Counted from the stretch's first letter, positions 54,744 through 64,000 are shown. The stretch: 64,000 bases of DNA from Pseudomonas benzenivorans (GCF_024397895.1 NZ_CP073346.1:1550001-1614000), one strand, 5' to 3'. Notes: generated from the letters alone by a model not told the origin. Translations and numbers: made by a program.

Positions 54744-56474
54744 ATGAATAGATCCTTCGCGTTACTGACCGCCCTGGCCTTGCTGGGCGGCTGCCAAGTG
54801 CTCAGCCCCGCCACTCCGGACGGCACGCCGCCCGTGGAGGATGCATCCCCGGCAGCGACGACACCGCAACCCAAGGTATATGCCTCGTTCCCCCAGGAAA
54901 CCCTGTTCGCCCTGCTCACCGCCGAGCTGGCCGGGCAGCGCAACCGCTTCGACATCGCCCTGGGCAACTATGTACAGCAGGCCAACGCGACCCAGGACGC
55001 CGGTGTCGCCGAACGCGGCTTCCGCATCGCCGAATACCTGGGCGCCGAGCAGGCCGCCCTGGACACCGCGCTGATCTGGGCCAAGAACGCCCCGGACAAT
55101 CTCGACGCCCAGCGCGCCGCCGCCGTGCAGCTGGCCCGTGCCGGCCGCTACGACGAATCCATGGTCTATATGGAAAGCGTCCTGCAGCGCCAGGGGGACA
55201 CCCACTTCGACTTCCTCGCCCTGTCCGCCGCGGAGACCGACCCGGACACCCGCAGCGGCCTGCTGCAAAGTTTCGAGCGCCTGCTGGAAAAGCACCCGAA
55301 CAACGGTCAGCTGCTGTTCGGCAAGGCCCTGCTGCTGCAACAGGACGATCGTCCGCAAGAGGCCCTCGAGCTGCTGGAGGAGCGAACCGCGCAACTCGAC
55401 GATGTCTCGCCCCTGCTGCTGCGGGCACGCCTGCTGCAAAGCCTCGAGCGTGGCGACGAGGCCCTGCCCCTGCTGGAGCAAGGCCTCGAGCGCCACCCGG
55501 AAGACAAACGCCTGCGCCTGACCTATGCGCGCCTGCTGGTGGCCCAGGGCCGCCTGGAAGACGCCAAGGGCGAATTCTCCGCGCTGCTGCAACAGTTCCC
55601 TACGGATGACGACCTGCGTTTCTCCCTGGCCCTGGTCTGCCTGGAAGCCGAGGCCTGGAAAGAAGCCATCGTCTACCTGGAAGAATTGGTCGAGCGCGAC
55701 AGCCATGTCGATGCCGCGCATTTCAACCTGGCCCGCGCCTATGAGGCCCTGAACAAACCGAAAAGCGCCTTGATCGAATACGCCCTGGTCGGCCCTGGCA
55801 ATGACTTCCTCCCGGCCCAGGCACGCCAGACCGAGCTGCTGCTGGCCGAGGAACGCGGCGAAGAGGCCTCGGCGCGCCTGCGCAAGGCCCGCGAAGCGCA
55901 GCCCGACTATGCCATCCAGCTCTACCTGATCGAATCCGAGGCGCTGGCCAAGCAGCAACAGCCGGACGCTGCCTGGACCCTGATCGGCCAGGCGCTGAAG
56001 CAGTTCCCGGACGACCTCAACCTGCTCTACACCCGCGCCATGCTGGCGGAGAAGCGTGACGACCTGGCCCAGCTGGAACAGGATCTGCGCTTTATCATCG
56101 AGCGCGAGCCGGACAACGCCATGGCCCTCAACGCCCTCGGCTACACCCTGGCCGACCGCACCACGCGCTATGCCGAAGCGAGGGAACTGATCGAGCTGGC
56201 CCATCAGATCAACCCGGAGGACCCGGCGATTCTCGACAGCCTGGGCTGGGTCCATTATCGCCTGGGCAATCTGGATGAGGCCGAGCGCCTGCTGCGCCAG
56301 GCCCTGCAGCGCTTCCCCGATCACGAGGTCGCCGCCCACCTCGGCGAGGTGCTCTGGGCCCAGGGCAAGCAGCGCGAAGCCCGGAAAGTCTGGGCCGGCG
56401 CCCTGAAGGAACAACCCGACAGCACCGTCCTGCGCAGCACCCTGCAGCGCCTGACCGGCTCCGAGACCCTGTGA
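54744..56474 (+). CDS. TPR-repeat lipoprotein (PA4667-like)
   Basis: 576 aa. A lipoprotein signal peptide with lipobox ALLGGCQ (Cys17) is followed by a string of tetratricopeptide-like helical repeats, e.g. [20 protein letters not shown] and [20 protein letters not shown] near the C-terminus. It is probably an outer-membrane scaffold. Its stop overlaps the lolB start (GTGATG), so the two outer-membrane lipoproteins are made together. Function not established. Confidence 0.92.
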   Translation: MNRSFALLTALALLGGCQVLSPATPDGTPPVEDASPAATTPQPKVYASFPQETLFALLTAELAGQRNRFDIALGNYVQQANATQDAGVAERGFRIAEYLGAEQAALDTALIWAKNAPDNLDAQRAAAVQLARAGRYDESMVYMESVLQRQGDTHFDFLALSAAETDPDTRSGLLQSFERLLEKHPNNGQLLFGKALLLQQDDRPQEALELLEERTAQLDDVSPLLLRARLLQSLERGDEALPLLEQGLERHPEDKRLRLTYARLLVAQGRLEDAKGEFSALLQQFPTDDDLRFSLALVCLEAEAWKEAIVYLEELVERDSHVDAAHFNLARAYEALNKPKSALIEYALVGPGNDFLPAQARQTELLLAEERGEEASARLRKAREAQPDYAIQLYLIESEALAKQQQPDAAWTLIGQALKQFPDDLNLLYTRAMLAEKRDDLAQLEQDLRFIIEREPDNAMALNALGYTLADRTTRYAEARELIELAHQINPEDPAILDSLGWVHYRLGNLDEAERLLRQALQRFPDHEVAAHLGEVLWAQGKQREARKVWAGALKEQPDSTVLRSTLQRLTGSETL

Positions 56475-57091
56475 TGCTCGCTCGCCCACTTCTCCTGCTC
56501 AGCCTGATCGCCCTGCTCGCCGGCTGCGCCGGCCTGACCTCCCGCGAGGCCCTGGAAGGCACCGGCGACCCCACCCGCTGGCGGGCCCACAAGCAGCAGG
56601 TCGCGGACCTGGATGCCTGGCAGATCAGCGGCAAGGTCGGCATCCGCGCACCACGCGACTCCGGCAGCGGCACCCTGTTCTGGCTGCAACGCCAGGATTA
56701 CTACGACATCCGCCTGTCCGGCCCGCTGGGTCGCGGCGCGGCGCGCCTGACCGGCCGCCCCGGGGCCATTCTCCTGGAAGTGGCCAACCAGGGCCGCTAT
56801 CAGGCCGCATCGCCGGAGGCCCTGCTGCAGCAGCAACTGGGTCTGAACCTGCCGGTTTCCCATCTGCTCTGGTGGATTCGCGGCCTGCCGTCGCCCGACA
56901 GCAGGAGCCGCGTGACCCTCGACGGCGACAGCCGCCTGGCGCATTTGCAGCAGGACGGCTGGAAAGTCGATTACCTGCGCTATGCCGAACAGAATGGCTA
57001 CTGGCTGCCCGAGCGCATCAAGCTGGAGGGCCACGACCTGCAGGTGACCCTGGTGATCAAGGACTGGCAGCCGCGCCAGCTCGGCCTATGA
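56474..57091 (+). CDS. lolB: Outer-membrane lipoprotein receptor LolB
   Basis: 205 aa. Accepts lipoproteins from LolA and inserts them in the outer membrane. The lipobox is [11 protein letters not shown], and the fold segments include [15 protein letters not shown] and [19 protein letters not shown]. The ATG at 56474 shares a base with the preceding stop; the GTG one codon earlier is an alternative. It overlaps ispE by 4 bases. Confidence 0.95.
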   Translation: MLARPLLLLSLIALLAGCAGLTSREALEGTGDPTRWRAHKQQVADLDAWQISGKVGIRAPRDSGSGTLFWLQRQDYYDIRLSGPLGRGAARLTGRPGAILLEVANQGRYQAASPEALLQQQLGLNLPVSHLLWWIRGLPSPDSRSRVTLDGDSRLAHLQQDGWKVDYLRYAEQNGYWLPERIKLEGHDLQVTLVIKDWQPRQLGL

Positions 57092-57963
57092 CCCCGCCGG
57101 CTATTCCCGCCGGCGTCCAGCTGATCCTGCCGGCGCCGGCCAAGCTCAACCTGATGCTGCACATCCTCGGCCGCCGCGCCGACGGTTATCACGAACTGCA
57201 GACCCTGTTTCAGTTTCTCGACCACGGCGACCAGCTGGGCTTCTCCGTGCGCGAGGATGGCCAGATCCGCCTGCACACCGAGATACCGGGCGTGGCCCAC
57301 GACAACAACCTGATCGTGCGCGCCGCCCGGCAACTCCAGCAGCAGGCCGGCTGCCCACTGGGCGCCGACATCTGGCTGGACAAGCGCCTGCCCATGGGCG
57401 GCGGCATCGGCGGTGGCAGCTCCGACGCCGCCACCACCCTGCTCGGCCTCAAGCAGCTCTGGCGGCTGGACTGGAACGAGGATAGCCTGGCCGAGCTGGG
57501 CCTCGGCCTCGGCGCCGATGTACCGGTCTTCGTTCGCGGCCGTGCGGCCTTCGCAGAAGGCGTCGGCGAACAACTCACCCCGGTCGAGCTCCCCGAACCC
57601 TGGTTTCTCGTGGCCGTCCCGCAAGTACTTGTCAGCACAGCGGAAGTTTTCTCCGACCCCGAGTTGACACGGGATACGCCGCCCATTAAAGTTCGCAGCC
57701 TTCTTGAGGGGGGTGGTCGTAACGACTGCCAGCCGGTTGTCCAGAAGCGTTATCCAGAAGTTCGTAACGCTCTGATCTTGTTGAACAAATTTGTTTCAGC
57801 GAGGCTAACCGGCACTGGAGCTTGTGTGTTTGGGAGCTTCCCAAACAGGGTCGATGCTGATAAAGTCGCCCGCCAACTTCCAGCCACTTTGCCGAGTTTT
57901 GTCGCTCAAGGTCGCAACGTTTCGATGTTGCATCGCAAGCTCGCAACTCTGGCCAAGAAGTGA
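57088..57963 (+). CDS. ispE: 4-Diphosphocytidyl-2-C-methyl-D-erythritol kinase
   Basis: 291 aa GHMP kinase of the MEP isoprenoid pathway. Substrate motif [20 protein letters not shown] at the N-terminus and ATP loop [19 protein letters not shown] near residues 98-116. The last 85-100 codons (from about 57650) use far more A/T-ending codons than the first two thirds, up to the tRNA genes; the protein still reads as normal ispE ([12 protein letters not shown]). The stop is 22 bases before the first tRNA-Gln. Confidence 0.96.
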   Translation: MTPPAIPAGVQLILPAPAKLNLMLHILGRRADGYHELQTLFQFLDHGDQLGFSVREDGQIRLHTEIPGVAHDNNLIVRAARQLQQQAGCPLGADIWLDKRLPMGGGIGGGSSDAATTLLGLKQLWRLDWNEDSLAELGLGLGADVPVFVRGRAAFAEGVGEQLTPVELPEPWFLVAVPQVLVSTAEVFSDPELTRDTPPIKVRSLLEGGGRNDCQPVVQKRYPEVRNALILLNKFVSARLTGTGACVFGSFPNRVDADKVARQLPATLPSFVAQGRNVSMLHRKLATLAKK

Positions 57964-57985
57964 ATGCGTAAGAGTGAGTTGTACT

Positions 57986-58060
57986 AGGGGCGTCGCCAAG
58001 CGGTAAGGCACCAGGTTTTGATCCTGGCATGCGTTGGTTCGAATCCAGCCGCCCCTGCCA
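57986..58060 (+). tRNA. tRNA-Gln (anticodon TTG), copy 1
   Basis: 75 bases ending in an encoded CCA. The acceptor stem AGGGGCG pairs with CGCCCCT, the anticodon arm is CCAGG-TTTTGAT-CCTGG with anticodon TTG, and the T arm contains GGTTCGAATCC. Discriminator base G, as for bacterial tRNA-Gln; the first pair is A-T, weak as required by GlnRS. Confidence 0.97.
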
Positions 58061-58114
58061 TCAACGCCACAGGCGTTGTGAGTACGACTGACAGCATTGG
58101 GTTACACACGATAC

Positions 58115-58189
58115 AGGGGCGTCGCCAAGCGGTAAGGCACCAGGTTTTGATCCTGGCATGCGTTGGTTCGAATCCAGCCGCCCCTGCCA
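58115..58189 (+). tRNA. tRNA-Gln (anticodon TTG), copy 2
   Basis: Identical in all 75 bases to the copy at 57986. The 54-base spacer between them contains the small hairpin CAACGCC-ACA-GGCGTTG (58062-58078). Both are followed closely by prs, so they may be processed from one transcript with it. Confidence 0.97.
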
Positions 58190-58234
58190 TTTCTATACTC
58201 ATCCAGGTATACCCTCAGCCGGCAGGTACTGCGC

Positions 58235-59176
58235 GTGTCCAAGATGATGGTCTTTACGGGGAACGCTAACCCCGATCTGGCGCGACGTATTGTTCGTCAG
58301 CTGCACATCCCCCTCGGCGATGCCTCTGTCGGTAAGTTCTCCGACGGCGAAATCAGCATTGAAATCAACGAAAACGTCCGCGGTAAAGACGTCTTCCTGA
58401 TCCAGCCGACGTGCGCGCCAACCAACGACAACCTGATGGAACTGGTGGTAATGGCCGACGCCTTCCGCCGCTCCTCGGCTACTCGAATCACCGCTGTTAT
58501 CCCCTACTTCGGCTATGCCCGCCAGGATCGCCGCCCGCGCTCCGCCCGCGTGGCAATCAGCGCCAAGGTAGTGGCCGACATGCTCACCGTTGTAGGCATC
58601 GACCGTGTTCTCACCGTCGACCTGCACGCGGACCAGATCCAGGGCTTCTTCGATATCCCGGTCGACAACATCTACGGTTCGCCCGTACTGGTCGACGATA
58701 TCGAAGACCAGCGCTTCGACAATCTGATGATCGTCTCCCCGGACATCGGCGGCGTAGTGCGTGCACGCGCCGTGGCCAAGTCCCTGGGCGTGGATCTGGC
58801 GATCATCGACAAGCGTCGCGAGAAAGCCAACCACTCCGAGGTGATGCACATCATTGGCGACGTGGAAGGTCGCACCTGCATCCTGGTCGACGACATGGTG
58901 GACACCGCCGGCACCCTGTGCCACGCGGCCAAGGCGCTGAAGGAACATGGCGCCGCCAAGGTCTTCGCCTACGCCACCCACGCGGTGCTGTCGGGTCGCG
59001 CCATTGAGAACATCGAAAATTCCGTGCTGGACGAGCTGGTGGTGACCAACACCATCCCGCTGTCCGCCGCCGCGCAATCCTGCTCGCGTATTCGCCAGCT
59101 GGATATCGCACCGGTAGTCGCTGAGGCGGTCCGCCGCATCAGCAATGAAGAATCGATCAGCGCGATGTTCCGATAA
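58235..59176 (+). CDS. prs: Ribose-phosphate pyrophosphokinase
   Basis: 313 aa. Makes PRPP for nucleotide, His, Trp and NAD synthesis, and supplies the substrate of hpt and upp upstream. ATP/PRPP motifs: [38 protein letters not shown], catalytic flexible loop [14 protein letters not shown] and PRPP loop [19 protein letters not shown]. The start is the GTG at 58235, giving [15 protein letters not shown] and the usual length; the frame runs on upstream into the tRNA. Confidence 0.97.
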   Translation: MSKMMVFTGNANPDLARRIVRQLHIPLGDASVGKFSDGEISIEINENVRGKDVFLIQPTCAPTNDNLMELVVMADAFRRSSATRITAVIPYFGYARQDRRPRSARVAISAKVVADMLTVVGIDRVLTVDLHADQIQGFFDIPVDNIYGSPVLVDDIEDQRFDNLMIVSPDIGGVVRARAVAKSLGVDLAIIDKRREKANHSEVMHIIGDVEGRTCILVDDMVDTAGTLCHAAKALKEHGAAKVFAYATHAVLSGRAIENIENSVLDELVVTNTIPLSAAAQSCSRIRQLDIAPVVAEAVRRISNEESISAMFR

Positions 59177-59202
59177 ATCGGAATCACCGCTGAACGAAAT
59201 GC

Positions 59203-59226
59203 GCCCCGCCTCGAGCGGGGCTTTTT
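59203..59226 (+). terminator. Rho-independent terminator of prs
   Basis: GCCCCGC (59203-59209), loop CTCGA, GCGGGGC (59215-59221), then five T's. Confidence 0.92.
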
Positions 59227-59289
59227 GCCCAACCGTCCGGTCGCTGGTCGCAAGCGTGAAGGACGGTTTGGTTATTTTGGAGAGATGAA

Positions 59290-59940
59290 ATGACTGAATT
59301 TGCCCTGAATGCCGAAGTGCGTTCCGACCTGGGGAAAGGTGCGAGCCGCCGCCTGCGTCGTAACGCCAGCCTGGTTCCTGCCGTAATCTACGGTGGCGAG
59401 AAAGCCCCGCAATCGATCAGCCTGCTGGCCAAGGATTTCGCCAAGCTGCTGGAAAACGAAGCGGCTTTCAGCCACGTTCTGACCCTGAACGTCGCCGGCA
59501 GCAACGAAAGCGTACTGATCAAGGCGCTGCAGCGTCACCCGGCCAAGGGCTTCGTCCTGCACGCCGACTTCCAGCGCGTGATCGCCGGCCAGAAGCTGAC
59601 TGCCCACGTACCGCTGCACTTCCTCAACGAAACCACAGCAGTTGGCGTCAAGCGCGACGGCGGCGAAATCTCCCACACCCTGGTAGAAGTGGAAGTTTCC
59701 TGCCTGCCGAAGGATCTGCCGGAGTTCATCGAAGTCGACCTGGCCAAGGTTGAACTGGGCCAAGTCGTACACCTGTCCGACCTGACCCTGCCGAATGGCG
59801 TCGAGCTGGCGGCCCTGGCCCACGGCAACGACCTGGCCGTGGCCAACATCCACGCCTCCCGCGTCATTGCTGAAGAAACCGAAGCCGAAAGCGAAAAAGC
59901 TGAAGGCGAAGAAGCTGAAGGCGAAGGCGCTGCCGAGTAA
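59290..59940 (+). CDS. rplY: 50S ribosomal protein L25, long (Ctc) form
   Basis: 216 aa. The N-terminal L25 domain binds 5S rRNA ([35 protein letters not shown]). It is followed by the TL5/Ctc beta domain and an acidic Ala/Glu-rich tail ([20 protein letters not shown]) at the very C-terminus. A ribosome site GGAGA precedes the ATG. Confidence 0.96.
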   Translation: MTEFALNAEVRSDLGKGASRRLRRNASLVPAVIYGGEKAPQSISLLAKDFAKLLENEAAFSHVLTLNVAGSNESVLIKALQRHPAKGFVLHADFQRVIAGQKLTAHVPLHFLNETTAVGVKRDGGEISHTLVEVEVSCLPKDLPEFIEVDLAKVELGQVVHLSDLTLPNGVELAALAHGNDLAVANIHASRVIAEETEAESEKAEGEEAEGEGAAE

Positions 59941-59959
59941 CCCTCGCACCGCCGAAAAC

Positions 59960-59990
59960 AGCCCGCCCACCTCGGTGGTCGGGCTATTTT
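59960..59990 (+). terminator. Terminator or attenuator between rplY and pth
   Basis: AGCCCG and CGGGCT (59960-59965 with 59980-59985) extended by CCACC/GGTGG inside, with one mismatch, followed by TATTTT 18 bases before the pth start. Read-through to pth is probable. Confidence 0.7.
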
Positions 59991-60008
59991 CACTAAAGGG
60001 CTCCTGAC

Positions 60009-60593
60009 ATGACTGCCGTACAACTGATCGTCGGCCTGGGTAATCCCGGCCCCGAATACGACCAGACCCGGCACAATGCAGGGGCCCTTTTCGTTGAGCG
60101 CCTGGCCAACAGCCAGGGCGTCAACCTGAGCGTAGACCGCAAATATTTTGGCTTGGTGGGCAAGTTCAGCCACCAGGGCCGCGACGTTCGCCTGCTGATC
60201 CCCACCACCTACATGAACCGCAGCGGCCAGGCCGTGGCGGCGCTGGCGAAGTTCTTCCGCATCGCGCCGGAAGCGATTCTGGTGGCTCACGACGAACTCG
60301 ACATGCCCCCCGGCGTCGCCAAACTCAAACTGGGTGGCGGGCACGGCGGGCACAACGGGCTGCGCGACATCATCGCCCAGCTCGGCAACCAGAATAACTT
60401 CTACCGCCTGCGGCTCGGCATCGGCCATCCCGGGCACAGCAGCCTGGTCTCCAACTTCGTGCTCGGCCGCGCGCCGCGCAGCGAGCAGGAACTGCTCGAT
60501 ACCAGCATCGATTTCGCCCTCGGCGTGCTGCCGCAAATGCTCGCCGGCGACTGGTCCAAGGCGATGCAGCAACTGCACAGCCAGAAGGCCTGA
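60009..60593 (+). CDS. pth: Peptidyl-tRNA hydrolase
   Basis: 194 aa. Recycles peptidyl-tRNA dropped from ribosomes. Catalytic His in [20 protein letters not shown], Asn in [10 protein letters not shown], and Asp in [11 protein letters not shown] are all present. Lies between rplY and ychF, the usual Pseudomonas order. Confidence 0.97.
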   Translation: MTAVQLIVGLGNPGPEYDQTRHNAGALFVERLANSQGVNLSVDRKYFGLVGKFSHQGRDVRLLIPTTYMNRSGQAVAALAKFFRIAPEAILVAHDELDMPPGVAKLKLGGGHGGHNGLRDIIAQLGNQNNFYRLRLGIGHPGHSSLVSNFVLGRAPRSEQELLDTSIDFALGVLPQMLAGDWSKAMQQLHSQKA

Positions 60594-60633
60594 CCCCCCT
60601 CTCCACCGAATTCACCTCCGCGAGGAACACACC

Positions 60634-61734
60634 ATGGGATTCAACTGCGGCATCGTCGGCCTGCCCAACGTCGGCAAGTCCACCCTGTTCAATGCCCTGA
60701 CCAAAGCCGGGATCAGCGCGGAGAACTTCCCCTTCTGCACCATCGAGCCGAACAGCGGCATCGTGCCCATGCCCGACGCGCGCCTGGACGCCCTGGCCGC
60801 CATCGTCAAGCCGGAGCGGGTGATCCCCACCACCATGGAGTTCGTCGACATCGCCGGCCTGGTCGCCGGCGCCTCCAAGGGTGAAGGCCTGGGCAACAAG
60901 TTCCTCGCCAACATCCGCGAGACCGACGCCATCGCCCATGTGGTGCGCTGCTTCCAGGACGACAACGTGATCCACGTGGCCAACACCGTCGACCCCAAGC
61001 GCGACATCGAGATCATCGAGCTGGAACTGATCTTCGCCGACCTCGACAGCTGCGAAAAGCAGCTGCAGAAGGTCCAGCGCAACGCCAAGGGCGGCGACAA
61101 GGAAGCCGTGGCGCAGAAGGCGCTGCTGGAGAAGCTGATCCCGCACTTCAGCGAAGGCAAGCCGGCGCGCACCCTGCTCAAGACCCTGGGGGACGAAGAC
61201 AAGCAGCTGGTCAGGGGCTTCCACCTGCTCACCAGCAAGCCGGTGATGTACATCGCCAACGTCGCCGAAGACGGCTTCGACAATAACCCGCTGCTCGACG
61301 TGGTCAACGCCATCGCCGCCGAGGAAGGCGCCATCGTCGTGCCGGTGTGCAACAAGATCGAGGCGGAAATCGCCGAACTGGAAGACGGCGAAGAGAAGGA
61401 CATGTTCCTCGAGTCCCTGGGCCTGGAAGAGCCAGGCCTCAACCGGGTGATCCGCGCCGGTTACGAACTGCTCAACCTGCAGACCTACTTCACCGCCGGG
61501 GTCAAGGAAGTACGTGCCTGGACCGTGCGCATCGGCGCCACCGCGCCACAGGCCGCCGCCGTGATCCATACCGACTTCGAGAAGGGCTTCATCCGCGCCG
61601 AGGTCATCGCCTACAACGATTTCATCCAGTACAAGGGCGAAGCTGGCGCCAAGGAAGCCGGCAAGTGGCGCCTGGAAGGCAAGGAATACATCGTCAAGGA
61701 CGGCGACGTCATGCACTTCCGTTTCAACGTCTAA
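60634..61734 (+). CDS. ychF: Redox-regulated ATPase YchF (Obg-like)
   Basis: 366 aa of the OLA1/YchF subfamily of Obg GTPase-like proteins, which prefer ATP. G1 loop [18 protein letters not shown]3 [15 protein letters not shown], the degenerate G4 position ([10 protein letters not shown] in place of NKxD) and a C-terminal TGS domain ([20 protein letters not shown]). Associated with ribosomes and oxidative stress. Ribosome site CGAGG before the ATG. Confidence 0.97.
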   Translation: MGFNCGIVGLPNVGKSTLFNALTKAGISAENFPFCTIEPNSGIVPMPDARLDALAAIVKPERVIPTTMEFVDIAGLVAGASKGEGLGNKFLANIRETDAIAHVVRCFQDDNVIHVANTVDPKRDIEIIELELIFADLDSCEKQLQKVQRNAKGGDKEAVAQKALLEKLIPHFSEGKPARTLLKTLGDEDKQLVRGFHLLTSKPVMYIANVAEDGFDNNPLLDVVNAIAAEEGAIVVPVCNKIEAEIAELEDGEEKDMFLESLGLEEPGLNRVIRAGYELLNLQTYFTAGVKEVRAWTVRIGATAPQAAAVIHTDFEKGFIRAEVIAYNDFIQYKGEAGAKEAGKWRLEGKEYIVKDGDVMHFRFNV

Positions 61735-61771
61735 GCGATTGATCGCGCGCATAAATTTTCGAGAAATAGGG

Positions 61772-61800
61772 TTGACACCAGCCCGCCTTCCGCGAATAAT
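61772..61800 (+). promoter_or_regulatory. Sigma-70 promoter of tRNA-Met
   Basis: Consensus -35 TTGACA (61772-61777), a 17-base spacer and -10 AATAAT (61795-61800); the tRNA begins 10 bases further on. Confidence 0.8.
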
Positions 61801-61809
61801 GCGCGCCAC

Positions 61810-61886
61810 TCGGCTACGTAGCTCAGCTGGTTAGAGCATAGCATTCATAATGCTGGGGTCCGGGGTTCAAGTCCCTGCGTAGCCAC
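61810..61886 (+). tRNA. tRNA-Met (elongator, anticodon CAT)
   Basis: 77 bases with encoded CCA. GGCTACG pairs with CGTAGCC; anticodon stem-loop AGCAT-TCATAAT-GCT region with CAT at the centre; T loop GGGTTCAAGTCCC. The closed first pair (G-C) and the D arm are of the elongator type. Its 3' half is the probable attachment site of the element to the right. Confidence 0.95.
61866..61886. other. Candidate attachment site (attL) in the tRNA-Met 3' end
   Basis: Tyrosine integrases often recombine into the T arm and 3' end of tRNA genes, leaving the gene intact. An integrase gene lies 0.9 kb away. The second copy of the core would be at the far end of the element, outside the window, so the boundary cannot be confirmed. 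Confidence 0.4.
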
Positions 61887-61894
61887 CAAACAAA

Positions 61895-61926
61895 ACAAGG
61901 GTTTAGCGAAAGCTAAGCCCTTTTTT
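61895..61926 (+). terminator. Terminator of tRNA-Met
   Basis: AAGGGTTTAGC (61895-61905), loop GAAA, GCTAAGCCCTT (61910-61920) with one G-T pair, then six more T's. Confidence 0.9.
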
Positions 61927-62134
61927 GTTTGCGCCAGTGACTACCAAGTGACTACGGCGCGCCCACAACGCCCTCATCACCCTTTTAGACTCACCCTGCC
62001 TTCCTATCCTTTCTGCTCGCATGCCAGCTCAGGGCAAGCCAGGGCATTCTTGAAGCCTTATGCTGCCTTCTAGCTGCCCCTGACGACCTCAGGGTAGGGC
62101 GAGCGTTGGCACTTGTGAAACAGGGAGATCAAGG

Positions 62135-62827
62135 ATGTTGTGGTCGGAGATTTTCGATGCCGAGTTTTCCTCGGTGGAGCACTACAAGCTGTACCCAGAT
62201 CTCTATCCCTGGGTCGGCCAAGAATACGGACAAAGAATACCTAGGGTCCTATTACTCGGTGAAAGCCACTATTTCGCTAGCGATGCGACCTTCCATCATG
62301 ATGCCGCCTCTTGGTACGCAGGCATTACGATTCCTGAGCAGCACCAAAAATCTATAAAGACACGCAAGATCATAAATAAAGGCCTATGCAACCAATGGAA
62401 GGGACGCTCTCGGCTTATTTACCGTAATCTCGAAGCCGCTTTACGTGATATTGAGGGCGGCTCTAACCTGTCAGCTTCCCCATTTCATCGAGTGGCGTTT
62501 ATGAATTACTTCCAGCGCCCCGCTCAACGCGAAGGTAAATCACTTGTGGTCTCTACGGCAGATCAACAGCGGAGCGCGGAGGTGCAGCGGTCGGTTATCG
62601 AGATCCTTTCTCCCGATGTGGTCATGTTCTGTAGCATTCTTGCGTGGAAACACGCTAAGGCTGCCGGCCTATTCGATACGTTCAAGAATACTGAAATACG
62701 TTTTGGTAGGTGCACCCATCCCGCCACCCGCTGGTGGCATACGCCAATGAAGAAGTACAAAGGCAAGAAAGGCATGGACCTATTTCTTGATGTGCTCCGA
62801 CCATGCTACGGAACAGCTGCCACATAG
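62135..62827 (+). CDS. Hypothetical cargo protein, possible uracil-DNA-glycosylase fold
   Basis: 230 aa, with a good ribosome site (GGGAG...AAGG). I do not recognise it as a named family. Visible features resemble the order of motifs in the UDG superfamily: VLLLGESHYF (as motif 1 GxDPYH-like), VAFMNYFQRP, LSPDVVMFCSILAW (like the 'kPkvvvalG' strand) and CTHPATRWWH (as the late HPS loop). The last 22 bases overlap the convergent integrase gene. Base composition is clearly lower in GC than the core genes, and its position between tRNA-Met and an integrase marks it as mobile-element cargo. Could be a repair, restriction or phage-defence enzyme. Confidence 0.7.
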   Translation: MLWSEIFDAEFSSVEHYKLYPDLYPWVGQEYGQRIPRVLLLGESHYFASDATFHHDAASWYAGITIPEQHQKSIKTRKIINKGLCNQWKGRSRLIYRNLEAALRDIEGGSNLSASPFHRVAFMNYFQRPAQREGKSLVVSTADQQRSAEVQRSVIEILSPDVVMFCSILAWKHAKAAGLFDTFKNTEIRFGRCTHPATRWWHTPMKKYKGKKGMDLFLDVLRPCYGTAAT

Positions 62828-63801
62828 CCGCTCTGTTTCAATGGCGAGAACCTTAACGCCGACTCCAGATGATCCGGCGACAGGTGCGCATAACGCATGG
62901 TCATGGTGATCGAGGAGTGGCCAAGGATTCGCTGAAGACTGAGGATATCCCCTCCCCCCATCATGTAATGACTTGCGAAGGTATGTCGCAGGATGTGGGT
63001 CAGCTGCCCTGGCGTGTCGAACCCGCAGCGTTCATAGGCGCTACGAAATGCAGCGCGGCAGGACATGAACAGCCGACCATTTCCCGGCATGGCCACCTTA
63101 AGCGCGGCGCCCTCGACTTCCTTGGGTATCGGTACCGAGCGAGACTGCCGATTCTTCGTCCGGTGAAAATGGGCCTTTCCCCCAAAGATCGCGCCCTGGG
63201 TCAGGCTCTCTGCTTCGTCCCACCTGGCTCCCGTAGCCAAGCAGATCAACGCCACCGGATAGGTATGGTTGTTCGTCGACTTCCTGCACTCTTCCAGCAG
63301 CTGACCAACCTGCTCCAGGCTCAGAAACGACAGCTCGGTCTGGTCGGTCTTGATCTGGCGGACATTGGCCAACGGGTTGTTACCCGACCATGCGCCCAGA
63401 CGGATCAGCTCCGAGAACACCGCTGACAAGTAGCGCTGCTCATGGTTGACCGTGCTGGGTGTGGCCTCTTTCAGGCGTGACTGGCGATAGCGTGCCCAGG
63501 CCAAGGCATCGAAGTCGGAGACGCGAGGGTTGCCCAGGCGCTCGACCACTGCCAGGGTGCGAGACAGCCGAGCCTTTTCGTCCTTGAGCGAGCAGCCATG
63601 CAGGTCATACCAGACGGTTACCAGATCGGAGAGGCGATCATCCAGCGGCCTGCCGGTCTGCTTTAGCGCTGCGAAGAAGTCAGATTCGAAGCGCTGCGCG
63701 GCTGACTTGGTAGCGAATCCCTTCTTGCGTATCCGCCGCCCCGAGCGTCCGTTCTCATAGAAGTCCGCTGTCCAGGTCTTACCTTCCTTGCGTGCCGTCA
63801 T
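62806..63801 (-). CDS. Tyrosine recombinase (phage/island integrase)
   Basis: 331 aa. An N-terminal arm-binding beta segment (WTADFYENGRSGRRIRKKGF) and a SAM-like core-binding domain are followed by the catalytic domain with R193 (ATGARWDEAE), K216 (HRTKNRQSRS), H269 and R272 (LTHILRHTFASHYM), H295 (ILGHSSITMT) and nucleophile Y304 (MRYAHLSPDH). All five catalytic positions are present, so it is probably functional. The start overlaps the upstream gene by 4 bases (ATGA). Confidence 0.95.
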   Translation of the reverse strand: MTARKEGKTWTADFYENGRSGRRIRKKGFATKSAAQRFESDFFAALKQTGRPLDDRLSDLVTVWYDLHGCSLKDEKARLSRTLAVVERLGNPRVSDFDALAWARYRQSRLKEATPSTVNHEQRYLSAVFSELIRLGAWSGNNPLANVRQIKTDQTELSFLSLEQVGQLLEECRKSTNNHTYPVALICLATGARWDEAESLTQGAIFGGKAHFHRTKNRQSRSVPIPKEVEGAALKVAMPGNGRLFMSCRAAFRSAYERCGFDTPGQLTHILRHTFASHYMMGGGDILSLQRILGHSSITMTMRYAHLSPDHLESALRFSPLKQSGYVAAVP

Positions 63802-64000
63802 ACCGCCCTACCCCACCGGACGTTGCGCTCCTCGAGCAGCGCCTTGATGTGCTTGTACAGGTCGTGTTCGCTCATGTCCTTGGCGGCGTAGTGGTCGCGG
63901 ATCACCGGCCAGCAGTCCCACTGCTGGAGGGTTTCAAAGGCCTTTTTTGCGCCCACCCGCTCCCTTGCCAGTAGGCTGACGAAGTTTCCCAGGAACAGCT
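63798..64000 (-). CDS. Hypothetical protein upstream of the integrase, C-terminal fragment
   Basis: The last 66 residues are in the window (FLGNFVSLLARERVGAKKAF ... HIKALLEERNVRWGRAV), ending in a TGA that overlaps the integrase start. Helical, charged, no domain recognised. It reads in the same direction as the integrase and is translationally coupled, so it may be an excision or control protein; that is a guess from position only. Confidence 0.7.
   Translation of the reverse strand, partial: LFLGNFVSLLARERVGAKKAFETLQQWDCWPVIRDHYAAKDMSEHDLYKHIKALLEERNVRWGRAV

Noticed and set aside
57986..58189. The repeated 75-mers as a transposable or CRISPR-like repeat
   Set aside because: Both copies fold as complete tRNA-Gln genes with CCA ends, so they are tandem tRNA genes.

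Overview
The window is high-GC bacterial chromosome. Gene content and order point to a Pseudomonas of the aeruginosa/alcaligenes/resinovorans type. Two blocks that are separate in P. aeruginosa PAO1, as I remember its map, are recognisable: purU-mvaT-sbcB followed by the RDD/SpoIIM/MoxR/DUF58 operon (PA4314-PA4323 region), and PA4642-like, hpt-upp-uraA, hemH, phr, pagL-murI-moeB-prmC-prfA-hemA, lolB-ispE-tRNA-Gln-prs-rplY-pth-ychF (PA4642-PA4673 region). Species was not determined.

Layout. 1-4.9 kb: edge of a HerA-like ATPase gene, a PctA-type amino-acid chemoreceptor, a CBS-domain protein, purU and the silencer gene mvaT. 4.9-14.2 kb: sbcB, then a tightly overlapping operon of membrane proteins with a MoxR ATPase and a DUF58 protein, of undefined function. 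14.2-18.5 kb: small conserved genes (PA4642 family, GntR/FCD regulator, FKBP, CHAD, orphan ParA) and a decayed betT/betA fusion. 18.8-33.5 kb: a complete hydroxyproline catabolic island: 4-hydroxyproline epimerase, three-subunit D-hydroxyproline dehydrogenase, AraC regulator, polar amino-acid ABC importer, aconitase-X-type dehydratase, a second proline-racemase-family protein, DapA-type deaminase, a frameshifted semialdehyde dehydrogenase and a pyrroline-carboxylate reductase. A GTATAC operator found upstream of two of its units also lies in front of the GntR gene at 14.7 kb, which suggests a regulon.

33.5-38.8 kb: purine/pyrimidine salvage (hpt, upp, uraA), hemH and a TIGR01777 protein. 38.9-49.1 kb: what looks like the light-inducible regulon of a class II LitR (MerR) regulator: FAD oxidoreductases, DUF523/DUF1722, litR-like, photolyase, NTF2-like, SDR, DUF1365, a CFA-synthase homologue and DUF2878. 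Repeated TGTACA boxes, including a 26-bp perfect palindrome, lie at its two promoters. 49.1-61.8 kb: pagL and the murI-moeB-prmC-prfA-hemA operon on the minus strand, then lolB-ispE, two identical tRNA-Gln genes, prs, rplY, pth and ychF.

61.8-64 kb: an elongator tRNA-Met gene is followed by what looks like the left end of an integrative element: a lower-GC gene for a possible uracil-DNA-glycosylase-fold protein, a tyrosine integrase and a gene running off the window. The best candidates for undescribed biology are this cargo gene, the MoxR/DUF58/SpoIIM membrane operon, the Ser/Thr variant of the proline racemase family, and the GTATAC and TGTACA regulatory circuits.
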